In this document: one piece after another, positions 28,498 through 39,498 of the stretch
Layout of the letters: every line of letters begins with the position of its first letter
Position numbering within the stretch: position 1 is the stretch's first letter
The notes under the pieces: generated by a model
Told to the model about the DNA's origin: nothing
Seen by the model: only the letters and a program-made list of their open reading frames with translations
Database searches by the model: none
Position numbers and translations under genes: made by a program
Origin: Pseudoalteromonas sp. 0303
GTDB taxonomy: Bacteria > Pseudomonadota > Gammaproteobacteria > Enterobacterales > Alteromonadaceae
Reading direction: 5' to 3'
Length of the DNA stretch: 64,000 nucleotides
Assembly (NCBI RefSeq): GCF_013349995.1
Contig: NZ_JABVXF010000020.1
Location: forward strand, 1 to 64,000

Positions 28498-31266
28498 ATG
28501 ACTAAATTTGGCTTACGTGACTCAGTCTTAACCCTTACACTTATACCGACTGTGATCATAGGCTTGTTGCTGGGCGGTTATTTTACAATAAATCGTTACA
28601 TTGAGCTCGATGAAATTTTGTATCAGCAGGGCGTGACTATTATTGAGCCCCTCGCCATTGCTGTTGAGCAACCATTAATAAAGCGTGATAAAGCCTTATT
28701 AACTCGCTTAGTTAGTCATACACATAACAAACACTCCCCTGCTATCCAATCAATTGCTATTTTTGATGAAAACAATGAGTTAGTGATTTTTAGTAAATAC
28801 CAAAGTGAATTCAAAGAAATTGTCAAAAGCAATGCAAACAGCATGGATGGCATTCAAGTACAAAATTCTGAGCACTATTTAACATTTTCTACTGCCATAA
28901 TTAATCATAGCCGCCAAGACATGATTTGGAATCATCACAGCTACCAAGCATCGCTAGGCACTGTGGTGATCATGCTCAACAAACAACAAGCCATTATTGG
29001 CCAGCAACGGGCATTATTAGTCAGTGGCGTGGTAATTTTACTCGCGCTCATACTTGCCACCGTATTAGCGTTTAGATTAACTCGCATGTTTATTCAGCCT
29101 CTTAATAAGTTAGTACTAGCTACCGACAAACTCATTGAAGGTAAAGTAGACACTGGGCTTGATCAAAAAATGTTTGGCGAATTTGAGCTATTACGCACAG
29201 GTTTAAATACCATTTCAGAAACCATGGTTGTGCAACGTGATGAGATGCAAAAGCACATAGACCAAGCAACCTCTGATTACCGCGAAACACTCGAACAATA
29301 CGAAACCCAAAATATTCAGTTGAGTATTGCTAAAAAAGATGCACAAGATGCGAACCGAGTAAAATCAGACTTCTTAGCTAAAATGAGTCACGAATTACGT
29401 ACGCCTTTAAATGGTGTAATTGGTTTTACGCGCCAGCTTTATAAAACCCCGCTCAATAAGCATCAAAAAGATTATCTAGATACCATTGAACTGTCGGCAA
29501 ATAGCTTACTTACAATTATCAGTGATATTTTAGACTTTTCGAAATTAGAAGCCGGTGCCATGGAACTTGAGTCAATGCAATTCCAGCTCCGTGACAATAT
29601 TAATGAAGTTATGACCTTGTTGGCACCAAGTGCCCACGAAAAGCAACTTGAGCTTTCAATATTTATCCATCCGCAAGTACCTGACAATCTAACTGGCGAC
29701 CCGACCCGCTTTAAACAAATTTTGATAAACCTATTAAGTAATGCCATTAAATTTACTGAAAAAGGCTCAATCAAGGTTGATGTTGGCTATCGCTTATTAG
29801 ACGAAGAGCGCGCCTCGATTTTGGTGTCTGTCACCGACACCGGTGTGGGTATCCCTATGGATAAACAAGATGCGTTGTTTACACCATTTGGCCAAGCAGA
29901 CTCTAGTATCACACGTAAATTTGGTGGCACAGGTCTTGGCTTAATCATCACTAAACATATTGTTGAAGCGATGAATGGCCGCATTACCCTAAACTCAGCA
30001 CCTGGTAATGGTACCTGCTTTACGTTCAATGCCGTATTCAGAACGCCAAGTAACTCAATTACCAGTGACTTACCGACTCAATCACTGATCAATAAACGTA
30101 TTTTGTATCTTGAGCCTCATGAGCATACCCATCAAGCAACGTTATCGCTACTGCATGAATGGCAAACTCGCGTAACCGCCTGCATGGATGAAGAAAGCTT
30201 CTTAAATGAGATCAACAAAGACTTCAGCTACGATATTTGTATTATTGGCCATACCGCTACTATTGACGATATGCAGCAACTCAAGAGTTATGTAAAAGCA
30301 GTGCGTCCTGTCACTGATTATTTATACATAATGCTTAATACGGTTTCGCATAATATGCGTGAAGCCTTTGTTGGTAGCGGCGCAGATGCCTGCTTAAGTA
30401 AACCGCTTAACCACCGTAAATTATGTGAGGTACTTGCTGCGCCTTACCGTCTTGACCACCCGGTGCATAACATTGAGCAAGGTGATGAAAAATTATTACC
30501 ACTTAAAGTACTGGTTGTTGACGATAACGATGCCAACCTAAAACTCATTTGCACCTTGCTTGAAGAACAAATTGAGCTCATAGATACCGCACATAATGGC
30601 TCACAAGCTTACAGCTTAAGTAAAAGTCATAAATATGACTTGATCTTTATGGACATCCAAATGCCAATTATGGATGGTATTACCGCATGTAAACTTATTC
30701 GCGAGTCATCTCTTAATGAAGATACCCCTATCATTGCAGTGACTGCTCACGCCCTCGCAGGTGAAAAAGAGCAACTGCTTAAAGATGGCTTTAAAGGTTA
30801 CTTAACTAAGCCTATTGATGAGGACATGCTAAAACAAATAATTAGCGATCATAGCCCGCAATCGCCAATTAATCGTGAACGTAGCAAAACTGCCGCAGTT
30901 GACTCAGAACCTCCATTTGAAAGTGCCCGCCTCGATTGGCAACTGGCACTTCAACGCGCAGGCGGTAAAGAAGAACTAGCGCTTGAAATGCTTAATATGT
31001 TGTTACTCAGCGTGCCTGAAACCTTGCGCCTACTCAATGAAGCTATAGAAAAAGAAGATTGTGAACATGTACTTAGCATAGTGCACAAGTTCCATGGAGC
31101 ATGTTGTTACACAGGCGTACCAAAACTAAAATCACTTGCCGAAACACTCGAGACAGCTTTAAAAGGCGATTGCGATTTAAATTACATTGAGCCTGAACTA
31201 TTTGAGCTTGTTGATGAGCTGAATAATTTGTTGAGCGATGCCGGTATGGTTGAGCAACAACGATAA
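28498..31266 (+). CDS. barA: Hybrid sensor histidine kinase BarA
   Basis: A 922-residue tripartite inner-membrane kinase that phosphorylates UvrY/GacA and so drives the Csr small-RNA system. Layout: a helix at about 10-30, a periplasmic sensor to about 165, a second helix and HAMP domain, the histidine kinase core with FLAKMSHELRTPLNGV and an ATPase domain (DTGVGIPMDKQD, GGTGLGL), a degenerate receiver-like segment, a true receiver (LVVDDNDAN, FMDIQMPIMDG) and a C-terminal Hpt domain with VHKFHGACCYTG. I prefer ATG at 28498, which aligns with the E. coli N terminus; 28480 is an alternative. Confidence 0.94.
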   Translation: MTKFGLRDSVLTLTLIPTVIIGLLLGGYFTINRYIELDEILYQQGVTIIEPLAIAVEQPLIKRDKALLTRLVSHTHNKHSPAIQSIAIFDENNELVIFSKYQSEFKEIVKSNANSMDGIQVQNSEHYLTFSTAIINHSRQDMIWNHHSYQASLGTVVIMLNKQQAIIGQQRALLVSGVVILLALILATVLAFRLTRMFIQPLNKLVLATDKLIEGKVDTGLDQKMFGEFELLRTGLNTISETMVVQRDEMQKHIDQATSDYRETLEQYETQNIQLSIAKKDAQDANRVKSDFLAKMSHELRTPLNGVIGFTRQLYKTPLNKHQKDYLDTIELSANSLLTIISDILDFSKLEAGAMELESMQFQLRDNINEVMTLLAPSAHEKQLELSIFIHPQVPDNLTGDPTRFKQILINLLSNAIKFTEKGSIKVDVGYRLLDEERASILVSVTDTGVGIPMDKQDALFTPFGQADSSITRKFGGTGLGLIITKHIVEAMNGRITLNSAPGNGTCFTFNAVFRTPSNSITSDLPTQSLINKRILYLEPHEHTHQATLSLLHEWQTRVTACMDEESFLNEINKDFSYDICIIGHTATIDDMQQLKSYVKAVRPVTDYLYIMLNTVSHNMREAFVGSGADACLSKPLNHRKLCEVLAAPYRLDHPVHNIEQGDEKLLPLKVLVVDDNDANLKLICTLLEEQIELIDTAHNGSQAYSLSKSHKYDLIFMDIQMPIMDGITACKLIRESSLNEDTPIIAVTAHALAGEKEQLLKDGFKGYLTKPIDEDMLKQIISDHSPQSPINRERSKTAAVDSEPPFESARLDWQLALQRAGGKEELALEMLNMLLLSVPETLRLLNEAIEKEDCEHVLSIVHKFHGACCYTGVPKLKSLAETLETALKGDCDLNYIEPELFELVDELNNLLSDAGMVEQQR

Positions 31267-31302
31267 AAGAACACCCAATAAATTATATAAAGGAATATAT
31301 TA

Positions 31303-31779
31303 ATGAAAAACTCTTTAATACTAGCAGGCAGTTTGTTTGTCTTTGGTTGCGCATCAACCTCAGACAAACCAGTAAAATTAGAGTATGCGGATTTAGCTGT
31401 TAGCTATAATGAAATGGAGTCAGCAAAATGGCAACAGCTTGAACGCTTTCCTGCCAGATACCCAAAAAAAGCTGTTATCCAAGCAAAAGAAGGTTGCGCA
31501 ACTATTGAGTATGTCATTACGCCACAAAATGAGATTAGAGATATTCAGGTAGTTGCCTCAACTAACTCTGTATTTGCCGACGCAGCAAAAGATGTAATCA
31601 CTAATTGGCACTGGAATGAGCTGGCGAAAAATATTACTGATAAAGCGGTGAAAACCCAAACTCGCTTTGACTTTTGTTTTGACACACCTGAGCAATCTTG
31701 CAAAGAGCTAAAACCTAACTATTCATGCCCTAGTTCAGATATTATTTATTCCACGGGTACACGCATAGTGAAGTATTAA
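31303..31779 (+). CDS. Lipoprotein with TonB-C-terminal-like domain
   Basis: A 158-residue lipoprotein (lipobox VFGC, then Ala). After a short linker the body resembles the TonB/TolA C-terminal fold: RYPKKAVIQAKEGCATIEYVI, TPQNEIRDIQVVASTNS and a VITNWHWNEL helix; this pattern (PxxA...G.v.v.f.i...G.v..v.vv.s) is found in free-standing TonB-like proteins. It lacks the N-terminal membrane helix needed for energy transduction, so it is unlikely to drive transport. Four Cys residues at the C terminus may form disulfides. It lies 36 bases after barA and could be cotranscribed. Confidence 0.65.
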   Translation: MKNSLILAGSLFVFGCASTSDKPVKLEYADLAVSYNEMESAKWQQLERFPARYPKKAVIQAKEGCATIEYVITPQNEIRDIQVVASTNSVFADAAKDVITNWHWNELAKNITDKAVKTQTRFDFCFDTPEQSCKELKPNYSCPSSDIIYSTGTRIVKY

Positions 31780-31791
31780 AGGGAGCTTGCT

Positions 31792-32118
31792 TTGTATTTT
31801 ATCTTACTTATCGTCTTTAGTGCTATTTCACTCACTTGGTTTTTCCTCCGCTATAAAAAACTAAGTATAGAAGCTAATAATTACGTAAAAACCAATTACA
31901 CAGAGCAGTGGCAAACATACGAAAGCCAAGCCCGTTTGATGAAGGCCAAACCTAACTCAATTGTGTTTCATTCAATTAAGAAAGGCGAATTGTCGGCAAT
32001 AAATGACAATGTCTTAAAAAGCTTTAAGAAAAAACATCAATATTTAGTGGCCCTACTCTGCCTATCGCCACTGTTATCATCCTACCTCTCAGAATTTATT
32101 GTTTATCTGAGTAAATAA
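31792..32118 (+). CDS. Small membrane protein of unknown function
   Basis: A 108-residue protein starting at TTG, chosen because GGGAG lies six bases upstream and the preceding gene ends only 12 bases away. One membrane helix spans residues 2-18, a charged middle of about 65 residues follows, and a second helix spans about 85-105. I do not recognise the family. Its spacing to the upstream lipoprotein gene suggests the two are coexpressed. Confidence 0.55.
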   Translation: MYFILLIVFSAISLTWFFLRYKKLSIEANNYVKTNYTEQWQTYESQARLMKAKPNSIVFHSIKKGELSAINDNVLKSFKKKHQYLVALLCLSPLLSSYLSEFIVYLSK

Positions 32119-32147
32119 AAACGCGATGGATATTATATCCACCGCGT
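32119..32147 (-). terminator. Intrinsic terminator after pdxJ
   Basis: AACGCG-A-TGGATA (32120-32132) pairs with TATCC-ACCGCGTT ending at 32147, with one mismatch that becomes a G-T wobble on the minus strand. TTTTTATTT follows on that strand. It closes the rpoE-to-pdxJ block and sits between convergent genes. Confidence 0.75.
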
Positions 32148-32186
32148 TCAGTATTCAAATTTGCTGGCTCTTATTAAAGGCGTCAG

Positions 32187-32918
32187 CTAAAGTCTTGCTT
32201 CAATCATTAAACGTTTCATATCGCTGACTGCTTTTTCTAAACCATCAATCGCTGCACGGGCAATAATCGCATGACCAATGTTTAACTCATAAATTTCTGG
32301 CATTGCCGCAATGGGTTTTACATTGTGATAATGAAGACCATGGCCAGCATTAACGATTAAACCTAGGCTATCAGCATATTGTACGCCGCTACGAATACGC
32401 TCAAGCTCAGTGTGAAGCTCTTCGTCATTTTCAGCATCAGCATAAGCACCTGTGTGAATTTCAACGTATGGAGCATTACACGCTTTTGCAGCGTCAAGTT
32501 GTGCGTTGTCGGCATCAATGAATAACGAGACCTTAATTCCCGCAGCTGTTAGCTTTTCTGTTGCTGCTTTTACTTTTTCAAAGTTACCAACAACATCAAG
32601 GCCACCCTCGGTGGTGAGCTCTTCACGCTTTTCAGGCACTAAACAAACATAAGCAGGTTTAACTTCAAGGGCGATGTTGATCATTTCATCGGTGACTGCA
32701 ATTTCAAGATTCATACGTGTTTGAATCGTTTTTGCCATCACATATACGTCGCGGTCTTGAATATGACGACGGTCTTCACGCAAATGAATGGTGATACCAT
32801 CTGCACCAGCATGCTCTGCAACAGCTGCAGCATGCGCAGGATCTGGGTAACTCGTGCCACGCGCTTGGCGTAAAGTGGCAATGTGATCAACGTTTACACC
32901 AAGAAGAATATCTTTCAT
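32187..32918 (-). CDS. pdxJ: Pyridoxine 5'-phosphate synthase
   Basis: A 243-residue TIM-barrel enzyme that closes the pyridoxine ring from 1-deoxyxylulose-5-phosphate and aminoacetone phosphate derivatives. The N terminus [18 protein letters not shown], the [13 protein letters not shown] loop, [16 protein letters not shown] and the C-terminal [11 protein letters not shown] and [10 protein letters not shown] are hallmark segments. It follows recO, 43 bases downstream, as in E. coli. Confidence 0.97.
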   Translation of the reverse strand: MKDILLGVNVDHIATLRQARGTSYPDPAHAAAVAEHAGADGITIHLREDRRHIQDRDVYVMAKTIQTRMNLEIAVTDEMINIALEVKPAYVCLVPEKREELTTEGGLDVVGNFEKVKAATEKLTAAGIKVSLFIDADNAQLDAAKACNAPYVEIHTGAYADAENDEELHTELERIRSGVQYADSLGLIVNAGHGLHYHNVKPIAAMPEIYELNIGHAIIARAAIDGLEKAVSDMKRLMIEARL

Positions 32919-32961
32919 TTTTTTACCTGTTTAAAACAACGATTCAAGGCTGAATAACAGC

Positions 32962-33648
32962 CTACTTAATAAATAACTCACGGCTTTTTAATGGCTTTTT
33001 GCCAAGTAAAGGCTTGAGTAGGTATCGACTTAATTGCTTTGCCATATATAACACATCAGGGGCGCTAAAGTCATGAGCCGCTATGGCATTTAATTGCTTT
33101 CCTGAAAAGCCACTATGGGGGTCGTCATGCAGCAAGAAACCGTATTCAGCAAAGTACTGGTAATTTGCTGCATCGTTAATTTCATCACCTTCGGCATCAA
33201 CAGTAAAATCAACGCCATAACCCAGCATCTCAAGTAACTGAAACTCATAAGAGCGCAGCACAGCTTGTAGGTTTTTAGTGGTTGATAACTCGTCTAGATG
33301 CTGTTTATAAAGATGATATACACTTTCCATTGGCTCATTAACAGGTACGATACGATTGGTTAATTCGTTCATATAGAAGCCGCAATAAAGCTCGGTACCC
33401 TGCAACATAGTTTGCCGGCCATGGGGTTCAAAACGATTAATGTATTTTAAATCAGACTTGCCGCTATATTGTACGAGCAGAGATTGGAAAGGTTGTAATT
33501 GTGCTTTGTGTTTAGTGGCCTGGCGACCACTAACACGGGCCAGCATTCTCAGCTGACCTACGCCTTCTACCAGCATATCGAGCATGACTTGCGAGTCGCT
33601 AAATGGACGTCGGTGCAGCAAGTATGCTGTGTAGAATTCGCTATCCAT
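32962..33648 (-). CDS. recO: DNA repair protein RecO
   Basis: A 228-residue recombination mediator of the RecFOR pathway, loading RecA on SSB-covered DNA. It has the N-terminal OB fold (AYLLHRRPFSDSQVMLDMLVEG) and a helical domain with CGFYMNELTNRIV. The family zinc-finger Cys set is absent, as in E. coli RecO. It lies 17 bases after era in the conserved rnc-era-recO-pdxJ order. Confidence 0.94.
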   Translation of the reverse strand: MDSEFYTAYLLHRRPFSDSQVMLDMLVEGVGQLRMLARVSGRQATKHKAQLQPFQSLLVQYSGKSDLKYINRFEPHGRQTMLQGTELYCGFYMNELTNRIVPVNEPMESVYHLYKQHLDELSTTKNLQAVLRSYEFQLLEMLGYGVDFTVDAEGDEINDAANYQYFAEYGFLLHDDPHSGFSGKQLNAIAAHDFSAPDVLYMAKQLSRYLLKPLLGKKPLKSRELFIK

Positions 33649-33665
33649 GGCGTGTAAGACTTTAC

Positions 33666-34598
33666 TTAGTCTTCACCATAGCCAAGGCTACGTAGCGCAC
33701 GCTCATCGTCAGCCCAGCCAGACTTCACTTTTACCCAAAGTTCTAAAAACACTTTGTTATCAAGCATATCTTCAAGGTCTTTACGAGCTTCACGGCCAAT
33801 AACTTTCAGCTTTTCGCCTTTATTGCCGATCACCATACGCTTTTGTGTTTCACGCTCAACGAGGATCAAACCATTAATTTGCCAGACACCGTTTTCTTGC
33901 CATTTAAACTGCTCGATCTCAACGGTGACCGAATATGGTAGCTCATCACCCATAAAGCGCATCAGCTTTTCACGGATCACTTCAGCCGCCATAAAGCGCA
34001 TTGAACGGTCTGTTACGTAGTCTTCAGGGAAGTAAAACTCACAAAGCGGTAAACGCTTTTTCACTTCATCTTTGATTAAATCAATATTTTTACCCTGCTT
34101 CGCAGAGACCGGCATAATAGCCACAAAATCAAATTTACCACCTAAAAACTGCATGTGCGGAAGCACTAAATCACGGTCTTTAACTTGGTCAATTTTATTC
34201 ATAACTAATAATACTGGACGACCACTCTGACGTACTTTATTTAGTACCATCTCATCGTCTTCGTTCCAGTGTGTGCCTTCAACCACAAAGATGATAAGTT
34301 CCACATCGCCAATTGAGCTTGATGCAGCACGGTTCATTAAACGGTTAATAGCGCGTTTTTCTTCGACGTGTAAGCCTGGTGTATCCACATAAACAGCTTG
34401 GTATTTACCTTCGGTATGAATACCCATGATACGGTGGCGTGTGGTTTGTGGCTTACGTGAGGTAATAGACACCTTTTGCTCAACAATATAGTTAAGTAAG
34501 GTTGATTTACCTACATTTGGGCGGCCAACAATGGCAACCATACCGCAGTGCGTATCTAGCTCTGCAGGTTCTTTGCTAATTAAATCATCAAGATTCAT
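33666..34598 (-). CDS. era: GTPase Era
   Basis: A 310-residue GTPase that binds the 3' end of 16S rRNA in 30S assembly. G1 motif GRPNVGKST near residue 26, G3 DTPGLH, G4 NKID, and a C-terminal KH domain with [13 protein letters not shown]. Its ATG overlaps the rnc stop by 11 bases, the usual rnc-era coupling. Confidence 0.97.
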   Translation of the reverse strand: MNLDDLISKEPAELDTHCGMVAIVGRPNVGKSTLLNYIVEQKVSITSRKPQTTRHRIMGIHTEGKYQAVYVDTPGLHVEEKRAINRLMNRAASSSIGDVELIIFVVEGTHWNEDDEMVLNKVRQSGRPVLLVMNKIDQVKDRDLVLPHMQFLGGKFDFVAIMPVSAKQGKNIDLIKDEVKKRLPLCEFYFPEDYVTDRSMRFMAAEVIREKLMRFMGDELPYSVTVEIEQFKWQENGVWQINGLILVERETQKRMVIGNKGEKLKVIGREARKDLEDMLDNKVFLELWVKVKSGWADDERALRSLGYGED

Positions 34599-35265
34599 TT
34601 TTAAGTATCTTTAAGGCTTTTTCAGCGGCTTTTTGCTCAGCTTTACGACGTGAGCTACCTACTGAGATAATGCTATCCATCCCTTCAACAATACATTCAA
34701 CCGTGAATGTTTGATTGTGCGCTTGGCCTTTTGTATCAATTACAGTGTAGCCAGGTAACGATAATTTGCGCGCTTGTAAGTATTCTTGAAGTAATGTTTT
34801 CGGATCTTTTTGATTTAAGCCCGGCGAAATTGCGTCAAGACGCGACTCGTACCAACTTAAAATTAACTCACCACATTGTTCAATGTTTGAGTCTAAGAAC
34901 ACCGCACCAATAATCGCCTCTACGGCATCAGCAAGGGTTGATTCACGGCGAAAACCACCGCTTTTAAGCTCACCCGGACCCAAGCGTAAGTAATCGCCTA
35001 AGCCAAACTCTAGGCCAAACTCAGCCAACGTTTGACCACGAACTAGGGTCGAACGCATGCGGCTTAAATCACCTTCGCGTGCTTTTGGAAATTTAGTGTA
35101 AAGTGCATTCGCAATCACAAAGCTCAAAATCGAATCACCTAAAAACTCTAAGCGCTCGTTATGTTGGCCTTTATGACTGCGGTGCGTCATTGCCTGCTCA
35201 AGCAAAGCTTGATCAGTAAATGTATAACCTATTTTGTTGTATAACTCTGTTACGTTTTTTTTCAT
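34588..35265 (-). CDS. rnc: Ribonuclease III
   Basis: A 225-residue double-strand-specific endonuclease for rRNA and mRNA processing. The signature [11 protein letters not shown] begins near residue 38, the second acidic site is in [14 protein letters not shown], and a dsRNA-binding domain occupies the last 75 residues ([10 protein letters not shown] to [13 protein letters not shown]). Two bases separate it from lepB. Confidence 0.97.
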   Translation of the reverse strand: MKKNVTELYNKIGYTFTDQALLEQAMTHRSHKGQHNERLEFLGDSILSFVIANALYTKFPKAREGDLSRMRSTLVRGQTLAEFGLEFGLGDYLRLGPGELKSGGFRRESTLADAVEAIIGAVFLDSNIEQCGELILSWYESRLDAISPGLNQKDPKTLLQEYLQARKLSLPGYTVIDTKGQAHNQTFTVECIVEGMDSIISVGSSRRKAEQKAAEKALKILKNES

Positions 35266-35267
35266 CG

Positions 35268-36203
35268 TTACTGAATATTACCTAGGCGTTCAAAACGAAC
35301 ACCAGTTGGAACCCAGCCTGGTAAAAAGTCATCTGGGCCATTCTCAAATTCAAAACTCATCCATATAAAGACGGCTTTACCTACCAAGTTTTCTTTAGGT
35401 ACAAAGCCCCAAAAGCGACTGTCTTGGCTATTATCACGGTTATCACCCATCATGAAATAATGATCGGCAGGAACAACCCACTCGTCTGAGCGTGTACCTG
35501 GTTGTTGATAATAACGGCCTTTCATTTCAGGAGCTTGCGGGTTAATTAAAATATTATGATTCACTGTGCTTAGGTTTTCTTCTAAACGCACTAAATTCAT
35601 CGAACCCTGCTTGAACTCGTCACTATTGAGGATTTCCATATCAATTTTGTTGTATTCATTACACAGCAAATCACCTTGCTGCGTTTCACCTTCGGCACAT
35701 TTTGGCTGAATATAAAGGTGCTTATTACGGTATACAATTTTATCGCCTGGTAAACCAATCGTACGTTTAATGTAATCCACACGCTCGTCTAATGGGTATT
35801 TAAATACCACAATATCACCACGTTCAGGTTCATCAACATCAACTAACTGGCTGCGCCAAATTGGGTCTTTGATGCCATATGAGTACTTCTGTACTAAAAT
35901 GAAGTCACCCACTAATAGGGTTGGCATCATTGAGCCTGATGGAATTTGAAACGGTTCAAAAATGAAAGAGCGAAAAATAGTGATCGCTGCAATCATCGGA
36001 AAAATTGACTTAGCCGTTTCAGTGATACTTGGCTCAGGCGCAATTAATGCAGCGGTTTCTTCGTCTAATTCACCACCTGCTGCGTTTTGAGCAAGGGCAA
36101 TGCGTTGCTGACGCTTTGGCGCAAACATAAAGTGGTCAATTAACCAAATTAATCCTGAGCCTAGCGTTAACAACACTAAGAAAATAGAAAAGTAACCCGC
36201 CAT
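35268..36203 (-). CDS. lepB: Signal peptidase I
   Basis: A 311-residue inner-membrane serine protease that cleaves signal peptides of exported proteins. A membrane helix spans residues 3-25 and a second about 65-80. The catalytic Ser91 is in [10 protein letters not shown] and the general base Lys146 in [26 protein letters not shown] is the conserved box E. The order lepA-lepB-rnc-era is as in E. coli. Confidence 0.97.
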   Translation of the reverse strand: MAGYFSIFLVLLTLGSGLIWLIDHFMFAPKRQQRIALAQNAAGGELDEETAALIAPEPSITETAKSIFPMIAAITIFRSFIFEPFQIPSGSMMPTLLVGDFILVQKYSYGIKDPIWRSQLVDVDEPERGDIVVFKYPLDERVDYIKRTIGLPGDKIVYRNKHLYIQPKCAEGETQQGDLLCNEYNKIDMEILNSDEFKQGSMNLVRLEENLSTVNHNILINPQAPEMKGRYYQQPGTRSDEWVVPADHYFMMGDNRDNSQDSRFWGFVPKENLVGKAVFIWMSFEFENGPDDFLPGWVPTGVRFERLGNIQ

Positions 36204-36229
36204 GCATTAATTCCTTTATTTACTTCTAA

Positions 36230-38017
36230 TTATTTACCAACTTTAAGGATAGCTAAGAATGCATCTTGAGGTACTTCAACGTTACCTAGTTGCTTCATTC
36301 GCTTTTTACCTTCTTTTTGTTTTTGTAGTAGTTTCTTCTTACGACTCACGTCACCACCGTAACATTTCGCGATTACGTTTTTACGTAATTGCTTAACTGT
36401 TGTACGGGCAATAACATGCTGACCAATCGCTGCTTGAATCGCAATATCAAACTGCTGACGTGGAATTAAGTCTTTCAGTGCTTCAGCTAACTGACGACCA
36501 CGTGATTGTGCAATATCGCGGTGTACAATAATCGCTAACGCATCAACACGCTCACCATTAATTAATACGTCAACACGTACCATGTCTGAAGCTTGGAAAT
36601 GCTTAAAGTTATAATCAAGCGATGCAAAACCACGGCTTGTTGATTTTAACTTATCGAAGAAGTCCATGACTACTTCAGCCATAGGTAATTCGTATGTCAC
36701 AGCAACTTGCTTACCATGGTAGCTCATTTTAGTTTGTACACCACGCTTTTCAACACAAAGCGTAATTACGTTACCTAAAAATTCTTGCGGAACTAATATG
36801 TTAGCTTCAACAATTGGCTCACGGATTTCAAGAATATTATTCACCGGCGGTAAGTCAGACGGGTTATCTATCTGTTTAGTTCCGTCTTTAGTCTCTACTT
36901 CGTAGATTACTGTTGGCGCAGTGGTAATGAGATCAATGTCGTATTCACGCTCAAGACGCTCTTGAATGATTTCCATGTGTAGCATGCCTAAGAAGCCACA
37001 ACGGAAACCAAAGCCTAGTGCTGTTGAGTTTTCTGGCTCGAAGAATAACGACGCATCGTTCAAGCTTAATTTATCAAGCGCATCACGGAATGACTCATAG
37101 TCATCTGATGAAATTGGGAACATACCTGCATAAACCTGCGGTTTAATGCGTTGGAAGCCCGGTAAACGCTCTGGAGCAGAGTTACGTTGTAGAGTGATGG
37201 TATCACCTACAGGTGCACCATGGATTTCTTTAATACCCGCAATAACAAAGCCTACTTCACCGGTTTTTAAGATACCCGTGTTGGTTTGTTTTGGTGTGAA
37301 AATACCCACTTTATCTGCGATATGAACTTGATCATTCGACATGATCTTAATTTTATCGCCCGCGCGCAATTCACCGTGCTTAATACGTACTAATGATACA
37401 ACGCCTTGGTATGGGTCAAACCATGAGTCAATGATAAGCGCCTGTAGTGGCTCATCTTTGTCACCTTCTGGTGGCGGAATATCTTTAACAATGATTTCTA
37501 ATACTTCTTCAATACCAATACCAGTTTTAGCACTACATTGCACAGCATCTAGGGCATCGATACCAATGATGTCTTCAATTTCTTCTGCTACACGAAGTGG
37601 ATCGGCTTGTGGTAAGTCGATTTTATTTAGAACTGGAATAACTTCTAAGTCCATTTCGATTGCTGTGTAGCAGTTAGCTAAGGTTTGTGCTTCTACACCT
37701 TGACCCGCATCAACAACTAAAAGTGCACCTTCACAGGCCGCAAGTGAACGCGATACTTCGTATGTGAAGTCAACGTGTCCTGGCGTGTCGATAAAGTTTA
37801 ACTGGTATGTTTCGCCGTCTTTAGCTTTATAATTTAGCGTTACACTTTGCGCTTTGATGGTAATACCACGCTCACGCTCAATGTCCATTGAGTCTAACAC
37901 CTGCTGCTGCATTTCACGGTCTGTTAAACCACCACAAACTTGGATAAGACGGTCAGAGAGAGTCGATTTACCATGGTCAATATGGGCGATGATCGAAAAA
38001 TTACGGATATGCTTCAT
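36230..38017 (-). CDS. lepA: Elongation factor 4 (LepA)
   Basis: A 595-residue translational GTPase that acts on ribosomes in initiation or back-translocation. G1 motif [14 protein letters not shown] near residue 10, G3 DTPGHVDF, G4 NKIDLP, followed by EF-G-like domains and the LepA-specific C-terminal domain ([36 protein letters not shown]). Normal length. Confidence 0.97.
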   Translation of the reverse strand: MKHIRNFSIIAHIDHGKSTLSDRLIQVCGGLTDREMQQQVLDSMDIERERGITIKAQSVTLNYKAKDGETYQLNFIDTPGHVDFTYEVSRSLAACEGALLVVDAGQGVEAQTLANCYTAIEMDLEVIPVLNKIDLPQADPLRVAEEIEDIIGIDALDAVQCSAKTGIGIEEVLEIIVKDIPPPEGDKDEPLQALIIDSWFDPYQGVVSLVRIKHGELRAGDKIKIMSNDQVHIADKVGIFTPKQTNTGILKTGEVGFVIAGIKEIHGAPVGDTITLQRNSAPERLPGFQRIKPQVYAGMFPISSDDYESFRDALDKLSLNDASLFFEPENSTALGFGFRCGFLGMLHMEIIQERLEREYDIDLITTAPTVIYEVETKDGTKQIDNPSDLPPVNNILEIREPIVEANILVPQEFLGNVITLCVEKRGVQTKMSYHGKQVAVTYELPMAEVVMDFFDKLKSTSRGFASLDYNFKHFQASDMVRVDVLINGERVDALAIIVHRDIAQSRGRQLAEALKDLIPRQQFDIAIQAAIGQHVIARTTVKQLRKNVIAKCYGGDVSRKKKLLQKQKEGKKRMKQLGNVEVPQDAFLAILKVGK

Positions 38018-38087
38018 AAACTGGATTCTAAACTTCTATATAAAATGGACTAAGTGTATAAAGCGACAATTTTACATTTAATTGGCT

Positions 38088-38537
38088 TTAATCACCATCT
38101 ATTTGAGTGAAAGGAATAGTAATTGGGTGAATTTTTATTACTTTAATATCATGCTTAAGGCTCTTAACCCTTGATTTTGCTATCGCATAGCCCGTTAAGC
38201 CACCAATCACGGCGGCTAAAATTTGCCAGCCTTCTGCAAGTGAAAAAGCCGAAAATGCGATTAAAGCAAACCCTAAACTAAACAAAAGGGGTAGCATGTA
38301 AACAGCCATAGCGTGTTTAACTAAGTGGCTATCATCAAGTGCTAAAGTTACTTTTTGCCCTACTTGGAGCTCTTTTTCGAAGGTATAAGGAAAGGTTTTT
38401 TTAGCTGTTCCAAACAACTTTGCAAAAACTTGCGAACCACAACGACCATTACAGCCTGCACAGGCTTGCTTTTGTTCTGCTTCTAAATTCGCTGTCGTGC
38501 CTTTAACCGACACGACAGTGAGTGTTTGTTCAATCAT
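38088..38537 (-). CDS. rseC: Sigma-E factor regulatory protein RseC
   Basis: A 149-residue inner-membrane protein. The N-terminal Cys cluster (C26, C29, C33 in CAGCNGRCG) precedes two membrane helices at about 80-120 (MAVYMLPLLFSLGFALIAF and WQILAAVIGGLTGYAIA). RseC homologues act on SoxR reduction and have a minor role in sigma-E control. It follows rseB by three bases. Confidence 0.92.
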   Translation of the reverse strand: MIEQTLTVVSVKGTTANLEAEQKQACAGCNGRCGSQVFAKLFGTAKKTFPYTFEKELQVGQKVTLALDDSHLVKHAMAVYMLPLLFSLGFALIAFSAFSLAEGWQILAAVIGGLTGYAIAKSRVKSLKHDIKVIKIHPITIPFTQIDGD

Positions 38538-38540
38538 GAT

Positions 38541-39494
38541 TTAAAGAGGTCGCGCTACCGACTCAGCTATAGCTTTGGCTGTCATAGCAGGAATATTACC
38601 AACAACCGATACATCAAAGCTACCACCATTGTGCACATACACAGTCGTTGCACCTGAGGTTAAAGCGCCGCTTGCGCGCTTACCCGGTAAAGGTCTTTGA
38701 ATAAAAACAGACACTTCAACAAACCCATCTGAATATAAATAATAGTCAGCAAGTTCATTATTTAAATCAAGTTTATGACGATCAGACTTTAATAACTTAA
38801 AGCCATCAGGAAGCCAACCAATTTTCCAATCATTCGCTGCGCTGTCTTCATTATTGGCTAAATCGTTAGTCGCAAGTACTGCTGGAAAATCACGATTTTG
38901 CATTTCAACTAACATAGGAGCAGGCTGCTCTGTTACGCTGATATGAGTTAACTGTAACTGCTCAAGCATCTCACCTTTGTGATTCACATAGGCAGATTTG
39001 AGTAACAACGAAGACTCAGTATCTAACCAAATCCAGTAGTTATATTTGTATTCATCTTTTGACTCGATACGCACTAACTGTGCTGAGCGCCCTGCAATAC
39101 GTCCTTTTCCGCCAAGCACAAAATCATAGTGAGCGCTTAGTCGGTTAATATCTTTAAAAAGTACTTCAGGGATTGGCCCGGCAATAGAGTCTGTTTTAAC
39201 TGAATAAGGCTCTGAATGAGGCTCAAAATAGGTCACTTGATCGTCAACGCGCACCATTTCTAGGCCAGCGCCGTTGAGTAAACTTAGGTGCTCAAGTTCA
39301 ATATCACCTTGTTTTGCATGTAACCAGCGATAAGGTTCCATAGCTTGGCCTTTTACAACCACAAATGATGCGTCAAAGTTGCGAGTATGAACGGCCGTAG
39401 CCATATCATTTAATAAAGTCTTGGCGGGATTTTCGTCGCTGGCAATGGCTGGAGCCGTTAATACCAGCGACAAAATAAAAGTAAAAACTTTCAT
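38541..39494 (-). CDS. rseB: Periplasmic sigma-E regulator RseB
   Basis: A 317-residue periplasmic protein with a signal peptide (residues 1-18, ending APAIA) that binds RseA and blocks its cleavage until LPS or mislocalised lipoproteins are sensed. The MucB/RseB fold is seen in segments such as TRNFDASFVVVKGQAMEPYR and the C-terminal LPDGFKLLKSDRHKL. It lies four bases after rseA. Confidence 0.94.
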   Translation of the reverse strand: MKVFTFILSLVLTAPAIASDENPAKTLLNDMATAVHTRNFDASFVVVKGQAMEPYRWLHAKQGDIELEHLSLLNGAGLEMVRVDDQVTYFEPHSEPYSVKTDSIAGPIPEVLFKDINRLSAHYDFVLGGKGRIAGRSAQLVRIESKDEYKYNYWIWLDTESSLLLKSAYVNHKGEMLEQLQLTHISVTEQPAPMLVEMQNRDFPAVLATNDLANNEDSAANDWKIGWLPDGFKLLKSDRHKLDLNNELADYYLYSDGFVEVSVFIQRPLPGKRASGALTSGATTVYVHNGGSFDVSVVGNIPAMTAKAIAESVARPL

Positions 39495-39498
39495 TTAA

